A DNA stretch of 64,000 bases, from assembly GCF_000142805.1 (NCBI RefSeq), contig NC_013084.1, positions 248,001-312,000 of the forward strand, in the 5' to 3' direction. The position numbers and the translations under genes are program-made. This document shows positions 1 to 9,518 of the stretch, one piece after another (within the stretch, counting starts at the first letter, position 1; each line of letters begins with the position of its first letter). Source of the stretch: Lachancea thermotolerans CBS 6340 (Eukaryota > Ascomycota > Saccharomycetes > Saccharomycetales > Saccharomycetaceae). The notes under the pieces are model-generated. The model did no database searches, was not told where the DNA came from, and saw only the letters and a list, made by a program, of their open reading frames with translations.

Positions 1-195
1 GTTATCCGGGTTGGGCCCCAAATGCCGTCTCTGGAACGTATCTAGCGGTTCAAGGGACCGCGCGGCAGGCTTGTAAATCTTAGCGTATTGGTTAGACGAC
101 ACATTAGCTACGCTGGCTGCGTAAAGAGAGGGTCTCCCACTGTGCAGCGAGCGCGCGATAAATTTCGTGCTCGTCAAGAGTCTTGATCTCAGCAT
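1..195 (-). CDS. GCV2: Glycine decarboxylase P subunit, 5' end only (YMR189W ortholog)
   Basis: An open frame of 65 codons runs from an ATG at 193-195 off the left edge, so only the N-terminus is present. It starts MLRSRLLTSTKF, rich in Arg, Ser and hydroxylated residues with no acidic residue for over 40 positions, as in a mitochondrial targeting peptide. It then reaches LDTFQRRHLGPNPDN, the conserved entry to the glycine dehydrogenase P-protein domain (S. cerevisiae Gcv2 has LDTFARRHLGP). The P protein is the PLP-dependent decarboxylase of the mitochondrial glycine cleavage complex. GCV2 neighbours MRPS17 in S. cerevisiae (YMR189W/YMR188C), which supports the call. Two TGACTC motifs lie upstream. 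Confidence 0.9.
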   Translation of the reverse strand, partial: MLRSRLLTSTKFIARSLHSGRPSLYAASVANVSSNQYAKIYKPAARSLEPLDTFQRRHLGPNPDN

Positions 196-358
196 TTTCT
201 TGATCTGCTGCTTCTCGATGCCGCTGAAGGACAGACGCAAGAAACACGACAGGGTATTTCGAAAGAATTGCCTGTCCTATTTATACAATCAGCTCATTAG
301 CTGCTTGTGATAGTGAAGTTGGAGATAGTGGAGATCTGCTTATACTTAGCGACAGGTC

Positions 359-417
359 TGACTCGTCTCATCGAAGAAGTCAGTTGTAACGTGACCCTTT
401 AAAGATATGACTGACTC
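359..417. promoter_or_regulatory. Paired TGACTC motifs (Gcn4/Bas1-type) upstream of GCV2
   Basis: TGACTC occurs at 359-364 and 412-417, 53 bases apart, about 165-220 bases upstream of the GCV2 start. In S. cerevisiae the GCV genes respond to glycine and amino-acid supply through Bas1 and Gcn4, which both recognise this core. Placement and pairing fit; function is inferred. Confidence 0.55.
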
Positions 418-438
418 GGTAAGAGATATATCATGTGT

Positions 439-444
439 CACGTG
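439..444. promoter_or_regulatory. CACGTG E-box (Cbf1-type)
   Basis: A perfect CACGTG palindrome lies about 245 bases upstream of the GCV2 start. Cbf1 is the usual yeast factor for this core and contributes to one-carbon and sulfur gene control. Binding is not shown by sequence alone. Confidence 0.35.
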
Positions 445-746
445 ATCAGATCTTAAGCTGATAGGCTGATACAGGAACCTCGCATAGCTTTCAATACTCG
501 AGGAACCGTTGAAAGGCCTCAGCGGGTCCGAGACGTGCCCCAGGACACGATGGTAGCTAGAATTCCTGATGCGGTTTTGATTAGCCGACCAGCCGCGTCT
601 GCGTTAGTGGGCGGGTCCTTCTCCGGAACTTGTTGTAGAAATTTCGGGTATCAGGCCCTCACGCTATCCCAAGCGCCAAATATCAGACCCTTACACTGTA
701 GTTAGTGCCTGATATCGAATCGCCATTCTGTAGTGGGCGCTAGGAT

Positions 747-2009
747 TCAGACCCTGACGCTCTGGAAGTGGCGCCCCAGGTTGCAACCGAACCAATTGCC
801 CTGAGGCCTCCAAACAATGTTGTTGATCTCGTAGTTCGCATCGCTGTAAGCCTCCTGCGGCGTGTCGATACAACGTGCAACCTTACTACTGTTCCACTTG
901 GACGAGACAGTGTTGCTGGCAGGCGTGCTCAGGTGCGTGTTCAGATCCCACAGTAGCGCCTGGCAATCGTCTCCACACGTTAGCAGGACGTTGTGGCGAG
1001 ACGGGTGCCACTGTATTTGGTTGACAGCACCTACGTGGCCCTCTAGGGTCAGGATGGCCGCGCCCGGATAGCGCATGTCGAGAATTAGCACGCTATTGGA
1101 GTCGTGCGCGAAGGTGGCGACGACATTCGGGTCGAAGGGCGAGGGTTCTAGCCTCAGCAGTGCATTACTGCCGCTGGAGGCACTATTGCTGCCACTGCCG
1201 CTGCCGCCGCTGGCGGCACTGCTATCGCCGGAGCTCCCCGCCGTGGGCTGCGAGCTAGGCTCGTATATGATGGTGCTGTGCGCAAGCGAGCGAAGGTCGA
1301 ACACACGTACGCTGCCATCACCACCACAACTAGCAAAGAGCTGCGTAGACTGTGTCAGGAACTTGACGTCGAAGACCTCACTGTCGTGCGCAATAAGCTG
1401 CGTTTTGACGTAGTTGGTCGCCTGCAAATCCCACACGGTGCATGTGGTATCGATGGAGCTCGAGATGATCAAATTGGGGTCCACAGCATTCCAGTGGAAT
1501 GAAGAAACTGGAGGCAACTGCCCCAGCGCTGCTACCGTGCCCTGGCCACCGCTCTTGTTGTATCTGCAAAAAGACAGGTTCAGCCGTTCTTGTAGCACAA
1601 AGTCAGAGTAGTCCCACAGCCTTAGGGAGTCAGAACATGTTGCAAGCTGCTGTGAGTTTCCATTAGGACACCATTGGACTCTCGATATTGGGAACACGCA
1701 GTTTTCCTCGCCCGCCTTTTCCCAGCTGACAAGGTCCGACGAGTGCAGAATCTGCAGCTTGTTGAAAGTATCTTCCTTATACGATCCGACTGCCACGTAG
1801 TCTTCATTGCTCCAGTCCATGGCGTAGAGGGGAAAGTGAGCCTCGTAGCGGCAAGGGTAAACCACGTCCGGTTGCTGTGCTGATTGCTGCGCCGAATACA
1901 GTTGGCGAGGTGCATAGTAAGGTAGCTCATTTTGGTTGAAGCTCACGACCGGTCTCTGATAACTGCCAAACGAGATCGAGCTTCGCTTTCCGGCTTTATA
2001 TGTATCCAT
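747..2009 (-). CDS. WD40-repeat protein, DCAF7/AN11 family (YPL247C ortholog)
   Basis: 420 residues from an ATG at 2007-2009. WD-type blocks are visible throughout, for example DPNLIISSSIDTTCTVWDL, FASCGGDGSVRVFDLRS, NSVLILDMRYP and NVLLTCGDDCQALLWDL, as in a seven-bladed propeller. Composition and order match YPL247C, the yeast member of the DCAF7 / petunia AN11 family of scaffolds that bind DYRK-type kinases in other eukaryotes; the yeast role is poorly defined. A Ser/Gly-rich insertion (around residues 256-285) separates two blades. It is the left neighbour of MRPS17, sharing a divergent promoter. Confidence 0.88.
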   Translation of the reverse strand: MDTYKAGKRSSISFGSYQRPVVSFNQNELPYYAPRQLYSAQQSAQQPDVVYPCRYEAHFPLYAMDWSNEDYVAVGSYKEDTFNKLQILHSSDLVSWEKAGEENCVFPISRVQWCPNGNSQQLATCSDSLRLWDYSDFVLQERLNLSFCRYNKSGGQGTVAALGQLPPVSSFHWNAVDPNLIISSSIDTTCTVWDLQATNYVKTQLIAHDSEVFDVKFLTQSTQLFASCGGDGSVRVFDLRSLAHSTIIYEPSSQPTAGSSGDSSAASGGSGSGSNSASSGSNALLRLEPSPFDPNVVATFAHDSNSVLILDMRYPGAAILTLEGHVGAVNQIQWHPSRHNVLLTCGDDCQALLWDLNTHLSTPASNTVSSKWNSSKVARCIDTPQEAYSDANYEINNIVWRPQGNWFGCNLGRHFQSVRV

Positions 2010-2362
2010 TATCTCCTATCTTTGCACTTGGCCTTGCGTTAGGGTAGGATAGGCGAAATATACTAAAACGCCTTGTAGAAAGGCGGTTTTTTGGGGGAAA
2101 AGCTGAATTCCAGTAGATAGGGCCACTAGATTCAACTGAAAACAGCAGTTAAAGCTCTGATTTGCGGTTAAAGCTCTGAAAGAAGACTTAACCGTTACTT
2201 CACGTGACTGTTGATAGTTGGTTTGAGGTTTAAGGCTTCTTACTCTAAAAAATTTTCGATATTTCAGAGGTTGGCTACAAGTCAAATATCTCTTTAGGTC
2301 TGTCAGGCTTAACAATCAAGGCGGGCAAAAGCGACATAAACACAAGCTTCGTTCATTTCGAA
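2010..2362. other. Divergent intergenic region, WD40 gene / MRPS17
   Basis: 353 bases between two divergent starts. It contains a repeated phrase GGTTAAAGCTCTGA (the core GTTAAAGCTCTGA appears twice near 2150-2180) and A/T-rich tracts. No RNA gene or further ORF is supported. Confidence 0.5.
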
Positions 2363-3052
2363 ATGGCGCGTCAAAATTTTGTGGGTCTAGTGGTCTCACA
2401 GGGTAAAATGCAGAAGACCGTCAAGGTGCGTGTCGAGACAAAAGTCTTCAATAAGAGAATTAACAAGGAATTGTTCCACAGAAAAGATTATTTAGTGCAC
2501 GATGAACAAGGGGTGTCGCGTGAAGGTGATCTGGTGCGTATAGAGGCAACTCGACCGCTTTCCCGTCGCAAGTTCTTTAGCGTTGCGGAGATATTGAAGA
2601 ACAAAGGTCAGCAATTCGCACTGTTTGAGTCGCAGGCAAAGACACAGGTGATGCAGGAGGAAGCACAGAAGACTCGTGATTTCTTGGATAGACGTAGAGC
2701 GCATGAAGCAGATGAGAGCGTGCTTCTTGCTGATGTGCGCACAATTCAACAGGCTCTGGCACAAGGCCAAGATGCTGAAGAGCTGTCCGAAATCAAGGCT
2801 AGGTACGGAATCGAGCATTTTACACCAGACACTCTAAAGCAGCTGCTGCAATTAGATGTGTTGGCTCTAGAGCAGAGCGTGGTGGCGCAGAAATCGAAGA
2901 TTGACACCGTGCAGGCACGAGTGAGTGAGCTTTTACAGAACGAACAGGACGGCGACCTGCTCTTGAGGCAGTACGGTGTTGAGGACCCACAAATGTTGAA
3001 GAGTAATATTAAAAAAAACCTGCTTAGGAAGTATGTTATGCAGGAGCTGTAA
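2363..3052 (+). CDS. MRPS17: Mitochondrial small-subunit ribosomal protein uS17m
   Basis: 229 residues from ATG 2363 (S. cerevisiae Mrps17 has 237). The first about 85 residues are the uS17 OB-fold: [20 protein letters not shown], then a basic stretch with [10 protein letters not shown] and the [13 protein letters not shown] motif. The remaining about 140 residues form a charged helical extension with coiled-coil character that is typical of yeast mitochondrial S17 and absent from bacteria. It acts in the mitochondrial 37S subunit. YMR188C neighbours GCV2 in S. cerevisiae, as here. Confidence 0.93.
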   Translation: MARQNFVGLVVSQGKMQKTVKVRVETKVFNKRINKELFHRKDYLVHDEQGVSREGDLVRIEATRPLSRRKFFSVAEILKNKGQQFALFESQAKTQVMQEEAQKTRDFLDRRRAHEADESVLLADVRTIQQALAQGQDAEELSEIKARYGIEHFTPDTLKQLLQLDVLALEQSVVAQKSKIDTVQARVSELLQNEQDGDLLLRQYGVEDPQMLKSNIKKNLLRKYVMQEL

Positions 3053-3151
3053 ATAGAGGACGATTCGTGTAAATAGGTCTACCGACCAAAAATTGATCCC
3101 TTAGCCTAGTTGAGTCATAGAAGGGGGCTAGGGGACTACAAAAAATTGGTG

Positions 3152-4041
3152 CTAGTTACCGAGAGGACGACCTTCGCCTTGAAAATTCGTCGAGGTTTGG
3201 TTGTGAAGCGGCAGGACGCTTTCATCGCCGAAAAGGGACTTGTAAGACTCTTCTCTGTTGGCAGCTTCTTCTTTATAAAACTTGACGCCGAGGGGGATCA
3301 TCGCAATTGCAGAGTCAAGCTTTGACTCGATTTTCTGAATCAGGGAACTAGGCGGAACGAGCTTGCCAACGAAGTTCTCCTTCCACGCCAGAACGTAGCC
3401 CATGCCCATGCCAATAAAGTGCCCCCAGAAACTTGAGCCCGGGAAAAAGATGGTCACCAATACGAGGATTAGCACAGGCATGTACTTTGTTGGGGCTGAG
3501 AAGCTATGAAAAATGCGCTGTTGTGGGCGAATCGTTGCCTCTTTGAAGCTGAAGTACGCAAAGAGTGAGAAACACCACCCACTGCTGCCCAATACTTCGG
3601 TCTTTGAAAAAAAGAGAGAGCCCATGAGGCAGTACACAATGGCTGTAAAAACGGCTAGGAGGTTCAGTACCACGCCTGTGTGCACGGTCCCGTGGCTTCT
3701 CTCAAACATGGTCAGGGGTCCGAACAAGGACAGCGAGTTAAGCACAAGGTGCGTTAGAGACAAGTGGCCCAGTGGATATAGCGACAGCCGGTTAACTGTA
3801 TGACAGTATGTTAGTAAAGTTGTACTAGGGAAGTTGCTCTATATCTTAAGAGAGCTTAATTTAGTTCTCACTTACGATCCAACTTGAACAATGCGTTAGG
3901 CTTCAGGCTAATGTGTCCATTGATGTCGACGACAAGGCTGAGCAAGTATATCAGAGACATAAAGATCACAAGACCCGTCGTTAGCGCTGCAGGCGGTTTT
4001 CCATCCGGTAGGCTGAGGTTTAAAGAGTTCATCGTGCTCAT
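3152..4041 (-). CDS. RBD2: Rhomboid protease Rbd2, two exons (YPL246C ortholog)
   Basis: Exon 1 is 4041-3876 and exon 2 is 3795-3152; joined they encode 269 residues (S. cerevisiae 262). Across the join the protein reads LFKLDLNRLSLYPLGHL, matching Rbd2, so splicing is needed. Several membrane segments are visible. The catalytic Ser sits in GSSGWC (about S127) and the His in GHFIGMGMGY (about H181), as in rhomboid intramembrane proteases of the Golgi. The C-terminal tail is soluble. Start: MSTMNSL at 4041 or the next Met at 4032; homologs begin close to the conserved PPAALTTGL segment, so the more upstream in-frame Met at 4086 is less likely. Confidence 0.9.
3796..3875 (-). other. Spliceosomal intron of RBD2 (80 nt)
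   Basis: On the minus strand the donor is GTAAGT (3875-3870), the branch site a perfect TACTAAC (3816-3810) and the acceptor CAG ending at 3796. The intron has in-frame stops and interrupts the codon after KLD. The branch-to-acceptor distance is short, as is usual in yeast. To my knowledge S. cerevisiae RBD2 has no intron. Confidence 0.93.
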
Positions 4042-5021
4042 CGCTGCTTTGGTAAATTTGTCTATAATAAATTTTCGAAAGTTCATTAATATAATTCGGG
4101 GATTGTTGTCGCGAACTCAGATCTGAAGAGATAAAGCAAAGAGTTCGCGCGAGAAGTGTTGCAGAAGGCCTTTGCCCAGCATCTTTCACTTCCTTTGATG
4201 TGTTATGTGCGTTACGCTTTCTGCTTGGCGCTGCTAGCGAACTCGCGAAAAGTTTGGTCTGAAGGAGCAGTGACAATGTTGACAAGCTCTCTAGATAACT
4301 TCTAAGCGACGTGCCTTTAAAGGGCTGTGATATAGGCTCAGGGGAGCTCACACTGCTGAAAAATCATGATTTCTGCTTGAGACATTTGCAAGCGACAAAC
4401 TGACAGCAATGATGATATTTTGATAAATTTGGCGTAGTGAGCTGGTATGATGCGGGGCTCAACACTGTATGCCAAAGTGAAGTTTCAGGTTTCCAGCGCT
4501 TTTGAAAATTGCAGCTACTCTTTGTTGTCATCATGTTAGTAGATTTTTCTTAGCTTCTTGTTAAGGAGCCAACTGGGGACCTCAGATTACATATCGGGCG
4601 TCCGTATGTAACGCGACTGTGAGCTACTGCGTGGAACTTCAATGATAATGTGCTAGTTATGCTACCAAAACTCTGAAGATAAGTGAAATTCAGCGTCATA
4701 TTTTAGGAGATGTTCAAAAGCTTTGCAACACAAGCTTCGTAATCCTTGAAGTAGAAGACGGGCCTTGACTCATTTGGAATTATGTTTGTGCATTTCCTTT
4801 AGCGCCTGTGTCTAACCCTGAAATACGACATGACCCTGGCCGTGACGCTATCCATTCTTCAGCCAAAATTCGCGATAGAACATTTAGTGACAGTATATGA
4901 AAAAGTGATTTTATTGTAGTTGCTCGAGGTTTGCAGTGACCTATACTGCACATGAACTCTTAAGGCCGATTTGGATTTGGGCGACGATGATGTATTTAAG
5001 CAGGTGCTCAACGCTCTGTGC
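4042..5021. other. Long divergent intergenic region, RBD2 / DUF2075 gene
   Basis: About 980 bases between divergent starts, long for this region. I see no tRNA, no credible ORF and no paired splice signals. An isolated minus-strand TACTAAC (4541-4535) has no matching donor nearby. Confidence 0.45.
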
Positions 5022-6389
5022 ATGAACTTAAAGGGTTGCCTGAGGCGAACAGTGTTTGACGAAGCATTAGCAAATATGACTAGGACATACAAAAAGCCCA
5101 AGGTCAACGACAACAGAACTCAGCTCGAGCACGATGCCATTGACAAGCTATCTCATGTGAAGCTGTCGTCGGAACAAGCACAGCTCAAGACCGAGGTGCT
5201 TCAATTCGTTAGAGATCAGCTCAAACGCTGGGAAAGTAGCAAGGACGGCCCTGCGATGCTTGTAATCCAGGGTGATGCCGGAACTGGAAAGTCAGTGGTT
5301 TTGAACTCACTCTTTAACGAATTACAGAGGCTGGCCTGTCCCTCTGATGCGGCGCGAGACGAATTAACGGGTACCAAGAACTATTTGGTAGTTAACCACC
5401 CGGAGATGCTCAAACTTTATCACCGTATAAGTAAAAACTTTCCCTATATTGCCAAGTCATCGCTTGAGCGGCCCACTTCCTTAATTAATAAGTTGGAGAA
5501 AAGCAAGTCCATTGCAGACGTTATTGTTGTTGACGAGGCCCACTTACTTTCGACATCGAAAGACGCGTTCAAGCGGTTTTATGGCGAAAACCATCTACAG
5601 TCGCTAATGGCTCTAGGCAAAGTTCTGGTAGTGGTTTATGATGACAAGCAATCGCTCCGTATGGGCTCTTATTGGGAAGAAAGCACCAACGACGGTTCTT
5701 CTTTAGCTCACTTTTACGAGCAGCTACCTGAAGGCCATAAGCAATGGCGTTACTTAAAGCAGCAATTTCGGGTAGTTGCTGAACCCGATGTATTGGAATG
5801 GATTGAGCAGTTGAGTACCAAAGGAAAGATATTGCCCTTCCCTAAATCCACAACCAACGGAACCTCCACATTCGATTTAAAAATTTGGGAGGACTGTGGG
5901 GCCATGTATTCCAAGCTGAAGGAGCTCAACGAAGAGTATGGTCAATGCCGCATGTTGGCAACATACGATTTTCCTTACAGGCTCGACGGCAAGGACTACT
6001 TTGTCACTTGTGGCGATAACTTTAAACTCAGGTGGGACAGGTATATGCCCAAATCCATACTGCCCTGGAGCGAGCGGCCTAGTAGTATCGACGAAGTTGG
6101 CAGCGTTTACACAGTGCAGGGGTTTGACCTGAACTACGCCGGGGTAATCTTAGGACGGAGTGTTGGCTACGACGCTAGCAACGACTGCATTAAATTAATG
6201 CCTGAATTCTACGACGACCACGCTGGTTTTACGAAGAAAAAAAACATCAAAAACGCGGACCAGGTTAAACTCAAGATTATCATGAACAGCATAAATGTCT
6301 TAATGACCAGGGGAGTCAAAGGTCTTTATCTATATGCGTATGATCCTGAGTTAAGACAGAGGCTGTTGAGGTGCTCAGGAAGCGCGTGA
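5022..6389 (+). CDS. DUF2075 / Schlafen-group-3-like P-loop NTPase, probable YPL245W ortholog
   Basis: 455 residues from the first in-frame ATG at 5022; the frame is open upstream to 4956, but without an ATG. Visible motifs: Walker A GDAGTGKS, Walker B VIVVDEAHLL, then YDDKQSL, LKQQFR, YTVQGFDLNYAGVILG and the C-terminal NVLMTRGVKGLYLYAYDPEL. These are the helicase-like signatures of the DUF2075 family, common in bacteria. It lies on the plus strand between RBD2 (YPL246C) and HUT1 (YPL244C), exactly where S. cerevisiae has YPL245W, an uncharacterised 454-residue protein of the same orientation. Length and position make orthology likely. Substrate and role are unknown; nucleic-acid helicase activity is only suggested by the family. 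Confidence 0.82.
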   Translation: MNLKGCLRRTVFDEALANMTRTYKKPKVNDNRTQLEHDAIDKLSHVKLSSEQAQLKTEVLQFVRDQLKRWESSKDGPAMLVIQGDAGTGKSVVLNSLFNELQRLACPSDAARDELTGTKNYLVVNHPEMLKLYHRISKNFPYIAKSSLERPTSLINKLEKSKSIADVIVVDEAHLLSTSKDAFKRFYGENHLQSLMALGKVLVVVYDDKQSLRMGSYWEESTNDGSSLAHFYEQLPEGHKQWRYLKQQFRVVAEPDVLEWIEQLSTKGKILPFPKSTTNGTSTFDLKIWEDCGAMYSKLKELNEEYGQCRMLATYDFPYRLDGKDYFVTCGDNFKLRWDRYMPKSILPWSERPSSIDEVGSVYTVQGFDLNYAGVILGRSVGYDASNDCIKLMPEFYDDHAGFTKKKNIKNADQVKLKIIMNSINVLMTRGVKGLYLYAYDPELRQRLLRCSGSA

Positions 6390-6460
6390 GCTCCGGTTCA
6401 GCCGGCCTCATAGAAATGCGCAGCCCGCTAGCTAACATTTGCATTATTTAGATAGTTCTA

Positions 6461-7453
6461 TCATTGAGTCTTTAATTTGCTGGCGCCTCTGCGCTTAAGT
6501 AAGGCCTCGGCCGTGATCCCGCCGAATACTATGGAAATGCCCAGCCATTGCATCCGTGTAACATGGTGGCCATACACCAGGATACTCAGAATCATGGAAA
6601 ACATTTTTCTCGTCACGGTCACCATCACGAGCACGAGCGATCCGTACTCTTGCAAAGTGTAAAAAATGCAGATTTGACCAAGGGCGCCGCAAGCAGCATA
6701 AGTCAAGAGATAATAAGCGATCTCAGGGTCCTCGGTAATCATATTCTTAGCCTTGAGTGCTTGCTCTGGATCTATCAGCAACAAATAAAAAAAATTCCAG
6801 AAGACTATGCACATATTGAGGCCGAGCATCAAGTGGCCTCCCGTTATGGGTTTCTTGTTACTAGTTCTGTTGCGCTTGAGCAGCGTGTCTTGTGTTGCAT
6901 TTGTGAACCCATCCAAAAGAAGGCTCAGCACTAGCGGCGCAAATCCGTTGACATAGCTAACATTTTGGCCTCGCGTGCTAGAGCTACGCTTAGCAGATCC
7001 AAGATTGAAGAGCGTTACCCCGAAAGTGACAGCAATCGCTACAGCCTTTTTGTTGTTAGTGATTTTGGTGTGGTATAAAAGCAAGTGGACTGCCAATATA
7101 GGAATTAGTTTGCAGCTTTTTGCCAGCATGTATGTCAGAAAGTCGACGTATTGCAGCGAGTATGTCGCTAACGGACTTGATGTGCTTTGCGTGAAGGAGA
7201 TGAGGAGGAGGTCTTTATAATTGTCCTTCATGAACTCCTTGGTCCTGTAACCAGTTTTTTCACGCCGTAAGTACGCGTAGCCTGTGAAAGCAGCGACAGA
7301 TGCCTGTACCAACGACACAACACATGGAACGTGGAATTTTTCTGCAGAGTTGGGCCACACCTTCGTAGTCAACGGCTCATATACAAGCGACCACGTCAAA
7401 AAGGTTGCGTAGATTCCTAAAACGCACACAGCGAGCAGGATCTGCGATCCCAT
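6461..7453 (-). CDS. HUT1: UDP-galactose / ER nucleotide-sugar transporter (YPL244C ortholog)
   Basis: 330 residues from ATG 7451-7453 (S. cerevisiae 339). About eight to ten hydrophobic segments are visible, with the SLC35B-type phrase VYEPLTTKVW near the N-terminus, DGFTNATQD in the middle and FTLQEYGSLVLVMVTVTRK followed by GHHVTRMQWLGI near the end. It ends in KLKTQ, a lysine-bearing tail compatible with ER retrieval. The family moves UDP-sugars into the ER lumen; yeast Hut1 is linked to UDP-galactose transport and ER folding. It is convergent with the DUF2075 gene and divergent from SRP68. Confidence 0.92.
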   Translation of the reverse strand: MGSQILLAVCVLGIYATFLTWSLVYEPLTTKVWPNSAEKFHVPCVVSLVQASVAAFTGYAYLRREKTGYRTKEFMKDNYKDLLLISFTQSTSSPLATYSLQYVDFLTYMLAKSCKLIPILAVHLLLYHTKITNNKKAVAIAVTFGVTLFNLGSAKRSSSTRGQNVSYVNGFAPLVLSLLLDGFTNATQDTLLKRNRTSNKKPITGGHLMLGLNMCIVFWNFFYLLLIDPEQALKAKNMITEDPEIAYYLLTYAACGALGQICIFYTLQEYGSLVLVMVTVTRKMFSMILSILVYGHHVTRMQWLGISIVFGGITAEALLKRRGASKLKTQ

Positions 7454-7760
7454 TTTGACCTCAATAGTGCTTGAGGTTCTAAATATTCGAAATAGATTGA
7501 GCGGCCTTTTCTCGAGCTTTGAACCGCACCAGTAAAAAATAGAGTCCGGGAGTCTTTTCTTGCCTGTTTTTGAGACGTAGAAGCTCCTAGCGCGCTCGTT
7601 TCAGCGTCTCTTGATGCATATTTCGAGGTATATGAGTTCACAATCGTACCAGGTGTTTTTACATCTTGAAATTTGAGGAAAATTTTGATTTTGACCAGAC
7701 TCAAGCTATTTGAGAAGATATTGCCTAACGACGAGTAGACTGAACGCAATTCGAAGTGTC

Positions 7761-9518
7761 ATGAGCTATTACTCGCCTCTGGGCGCTACTTTTGGGGTTC
7801 GAATTGACCGGTTCCTCGAAACCGCGGAAGATTTCGATAAATACCACCAAAAACTCAACCGCAAGCTGCAGAAGTTGAGACATCATTGCCGATTGACAAC
7901 AAAGGACACTAAGCGGTATTCAACGAAAGAAAAGTATTCAAAAATTACTAGTGATGACTACGACAAAAACAAGCTCTTCGGAACTCTCATGCTCTTGCAT
8001 GCGGAAAGAGATCTGGCACTTGTGGAATCTTTGAAACTGAAGGCACGTCTAAGAGGCGCAATGAAGAAGAGCGAAAAGAAGGTTGTCATGACAAGGTTGA
8101 GAAAAGCGTGTAAAACTTCAGAGCAGTTAACGGTGCTGACCCAGAATGAAGGCGATGACTTTACGCGTGCTGAATACGCGATCTATCACAAGCTCTGCAT
8201 TGTAAGCTATTTCAGCATGTGCAAACCCTCGAAAACAAGATACACAAACAAAATTGCCAAAGAATTGTCTCTGGCCATCGCCTCCTTACACTACTTGCAG
8301 TCGAAAGAAAAGGTCAGTGATGAAGTTGCGAGCTCAATTATCTCCCAGTTCGAGTACCTCTTGAGGCAACATGCGGATGCCGAGGTGTTCACAACAAGCG
8401 AGGTGCGTAATTTTATAGCCAAACAGGTGCGCCAGAGCTCCGACGATGTTCTAGTGCAGCTGATAACTCGGTCCGGGTATGAGGCACCTATCGAAGATTC
8501 GGTGATGGGCTCAGAGAAGTCCAATCTAAAGGAGGTGCAGTGGAGACGTTTCTCAGCTAAGGTTAGGGACTCCAAGGTTGCAGAGCTTATTTCAGAAGCC
8601 ACACAAATAGAGCCCACCGACCTTGCTCAGTTCAGCAACAAACTGGCCAAGTGGCAGGAGGCTGCAGACGCTCATAGTGTTTTCATAGCACAGAAGGAGC
8701 GTGATGATGAGGACGAGGACGTTGGGGAGGATGACCAGATTCTGTTGACATACATCAAATACAATTCACACTTTACTACAATCCAACGCGATGATATCGT
8801 GTTTCAAAAGCTGTGGGCCCAGTGGAGCAAGAGTGCAAATAAATCTAAAAACTTAAAATTGACGAAGTTCAAGGAAATCGAGCGTATTGTTCACAACCTC
8901 GCGACGTACCTCCAAGAGGTTATGGACCTACCTGGTGTGTACTCTGACGACGCGCTCATGGCAAACTTGAAACTGGCAACAACCTACTATCAACTACATC
9001 TAACAGCAGGCTGTTTAGCATCCTTCTACCAATCCAAGCAGAAGTACCTGGAAGCTCTAGCGCTTTACATCGATGGCCATAAAACTCTTGAGGTGGCTGC
9101 CGGCGAGGCAGTTCTACAGGAGCCGCTACCGGGAAACATTTTGACCCCAGAAAAGGTGGCGGCTTTGGAGGATTTTATCAAGGTATCTTGGAGAGGGGTT
9201 ATTTCTCTTGCTGAGTATGAGAAGATCGCGTCTCCCGGTGGAAAACCTTCACTTGAACCTTCTCTTATTGAGAAACTAGGTAACCCTATAGTTCCCAGAG
9301 ATGTCTCTTTGACTAATCTCTTCCCAACGAGGCCCATAGTGAGACCCGTCGGTTCCAAGCCAACTTTGTTTGACCTGGCGTTTAATTACATCGGTAGTGA
9401 CAGCCAAACACCGCAAAACGAGCCACTGATTCCCGAGGAGTCTCGCAGCGTGCCCAAATCAAATGACGCGCAGGAAGCTCCGAAGAAAAAAGGCCTTTTT
9501 GGCCTTTTCGGCTTGTAA
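7761..9518 (+). CDS. SRP68: Signal recognition particle subunit SRP68
   Basis: 585 residues from ATG 7761, the first Met of the frame (S. cerevisiae 599). It opens MSYYSPLGATFGVRIDRFLE and continues into a basic, Tyr-rich helical region (KYHQKLNRKLQKLRHHCRL), the SRP RNA-binding domain of the SRP68 family. A helical, TPR-like middle follows. The C-terminus is PKKKGLFGLFGL after a Pro-rich, acidic linker. SRP68 pairs with SRP72 on SRP RNA in co-translational ER targeting. Position matches YPL243W next to HUT1. Confidence 0.92.
   Translation: MSYYSPLGATFGVRIDRFLETAEDFDKYHQKLNRKLQKLRHHCRLTTKDTKRYSTKEKYSKITSDDYDKNKLFGTLMLLHAERDLALVESLKLKARLRGAMKKSEKKVVMTRLRKACKTSEQLTVLTQNEGDDFTRAEYAIYHKLCIVSYFSMCKPSKTRYTNKIAKELSLAIASLHYLQSKEKVSDEVASSIISQFEYLLRQHADAEVFTTSEVRNFIAKQVRQSSDDVLVQLITRSGYEAPIEDSVMGSEKSNLKEVQWRRFSAKVRDSKVAELISEATQIEPTDLAQFSNKLAKWQEAADAHSVFIAQKERDDEDEDVGEDDQILLTYIKYNSHFTTIQRDDIVFQKLWAQWSKSANKSKNLKLTKFKEIERIVHNLATYLQEVMDLPGVYSDDALMANLKLATTYYQLHLTAGCLASFYQSKQKYLEALALYIDGHKTLEVAAGEAVLQEPLPGNILTPEKVAALEDFIKVSWRGVISLAEYEKIASPGGKPSLEPSLIEKLGNPIVPRDVSLTNLFPTRPIVRPVGSKPTLFDLAFNYIGSDSQTPQNEPLIPEESRSVPKSNDAQEAPKKKGLFGLFGL

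Larger units (their letters stand above)
196..746. other. Intergenic: GCV2 promoter and 3' flank of the WD40 gene
   Basis: 551 bases without a gene. It holds the upstream region of GCV2 (transcribed leftward) and the 3' flank of the WD40 gene. Besides the TGACTC and CACGTG motifs listed separately I see no convincing gene or RNA. Confidence 0.6.

Noticed and set aside
3908-4351. 147-codon minus-strand frame overlapping RBD2 exon 1
   Set aside because: It overlaps the well-supported spliced RBD2 exon in another frame and shows no homology.
4535-4541. Minus-strand TACTAAC upstream of RBD2, possible 5'-leader intron
   Set aside because: No GTATGT or GTAAGT donor lies within a plausible distance upstream on that strand.
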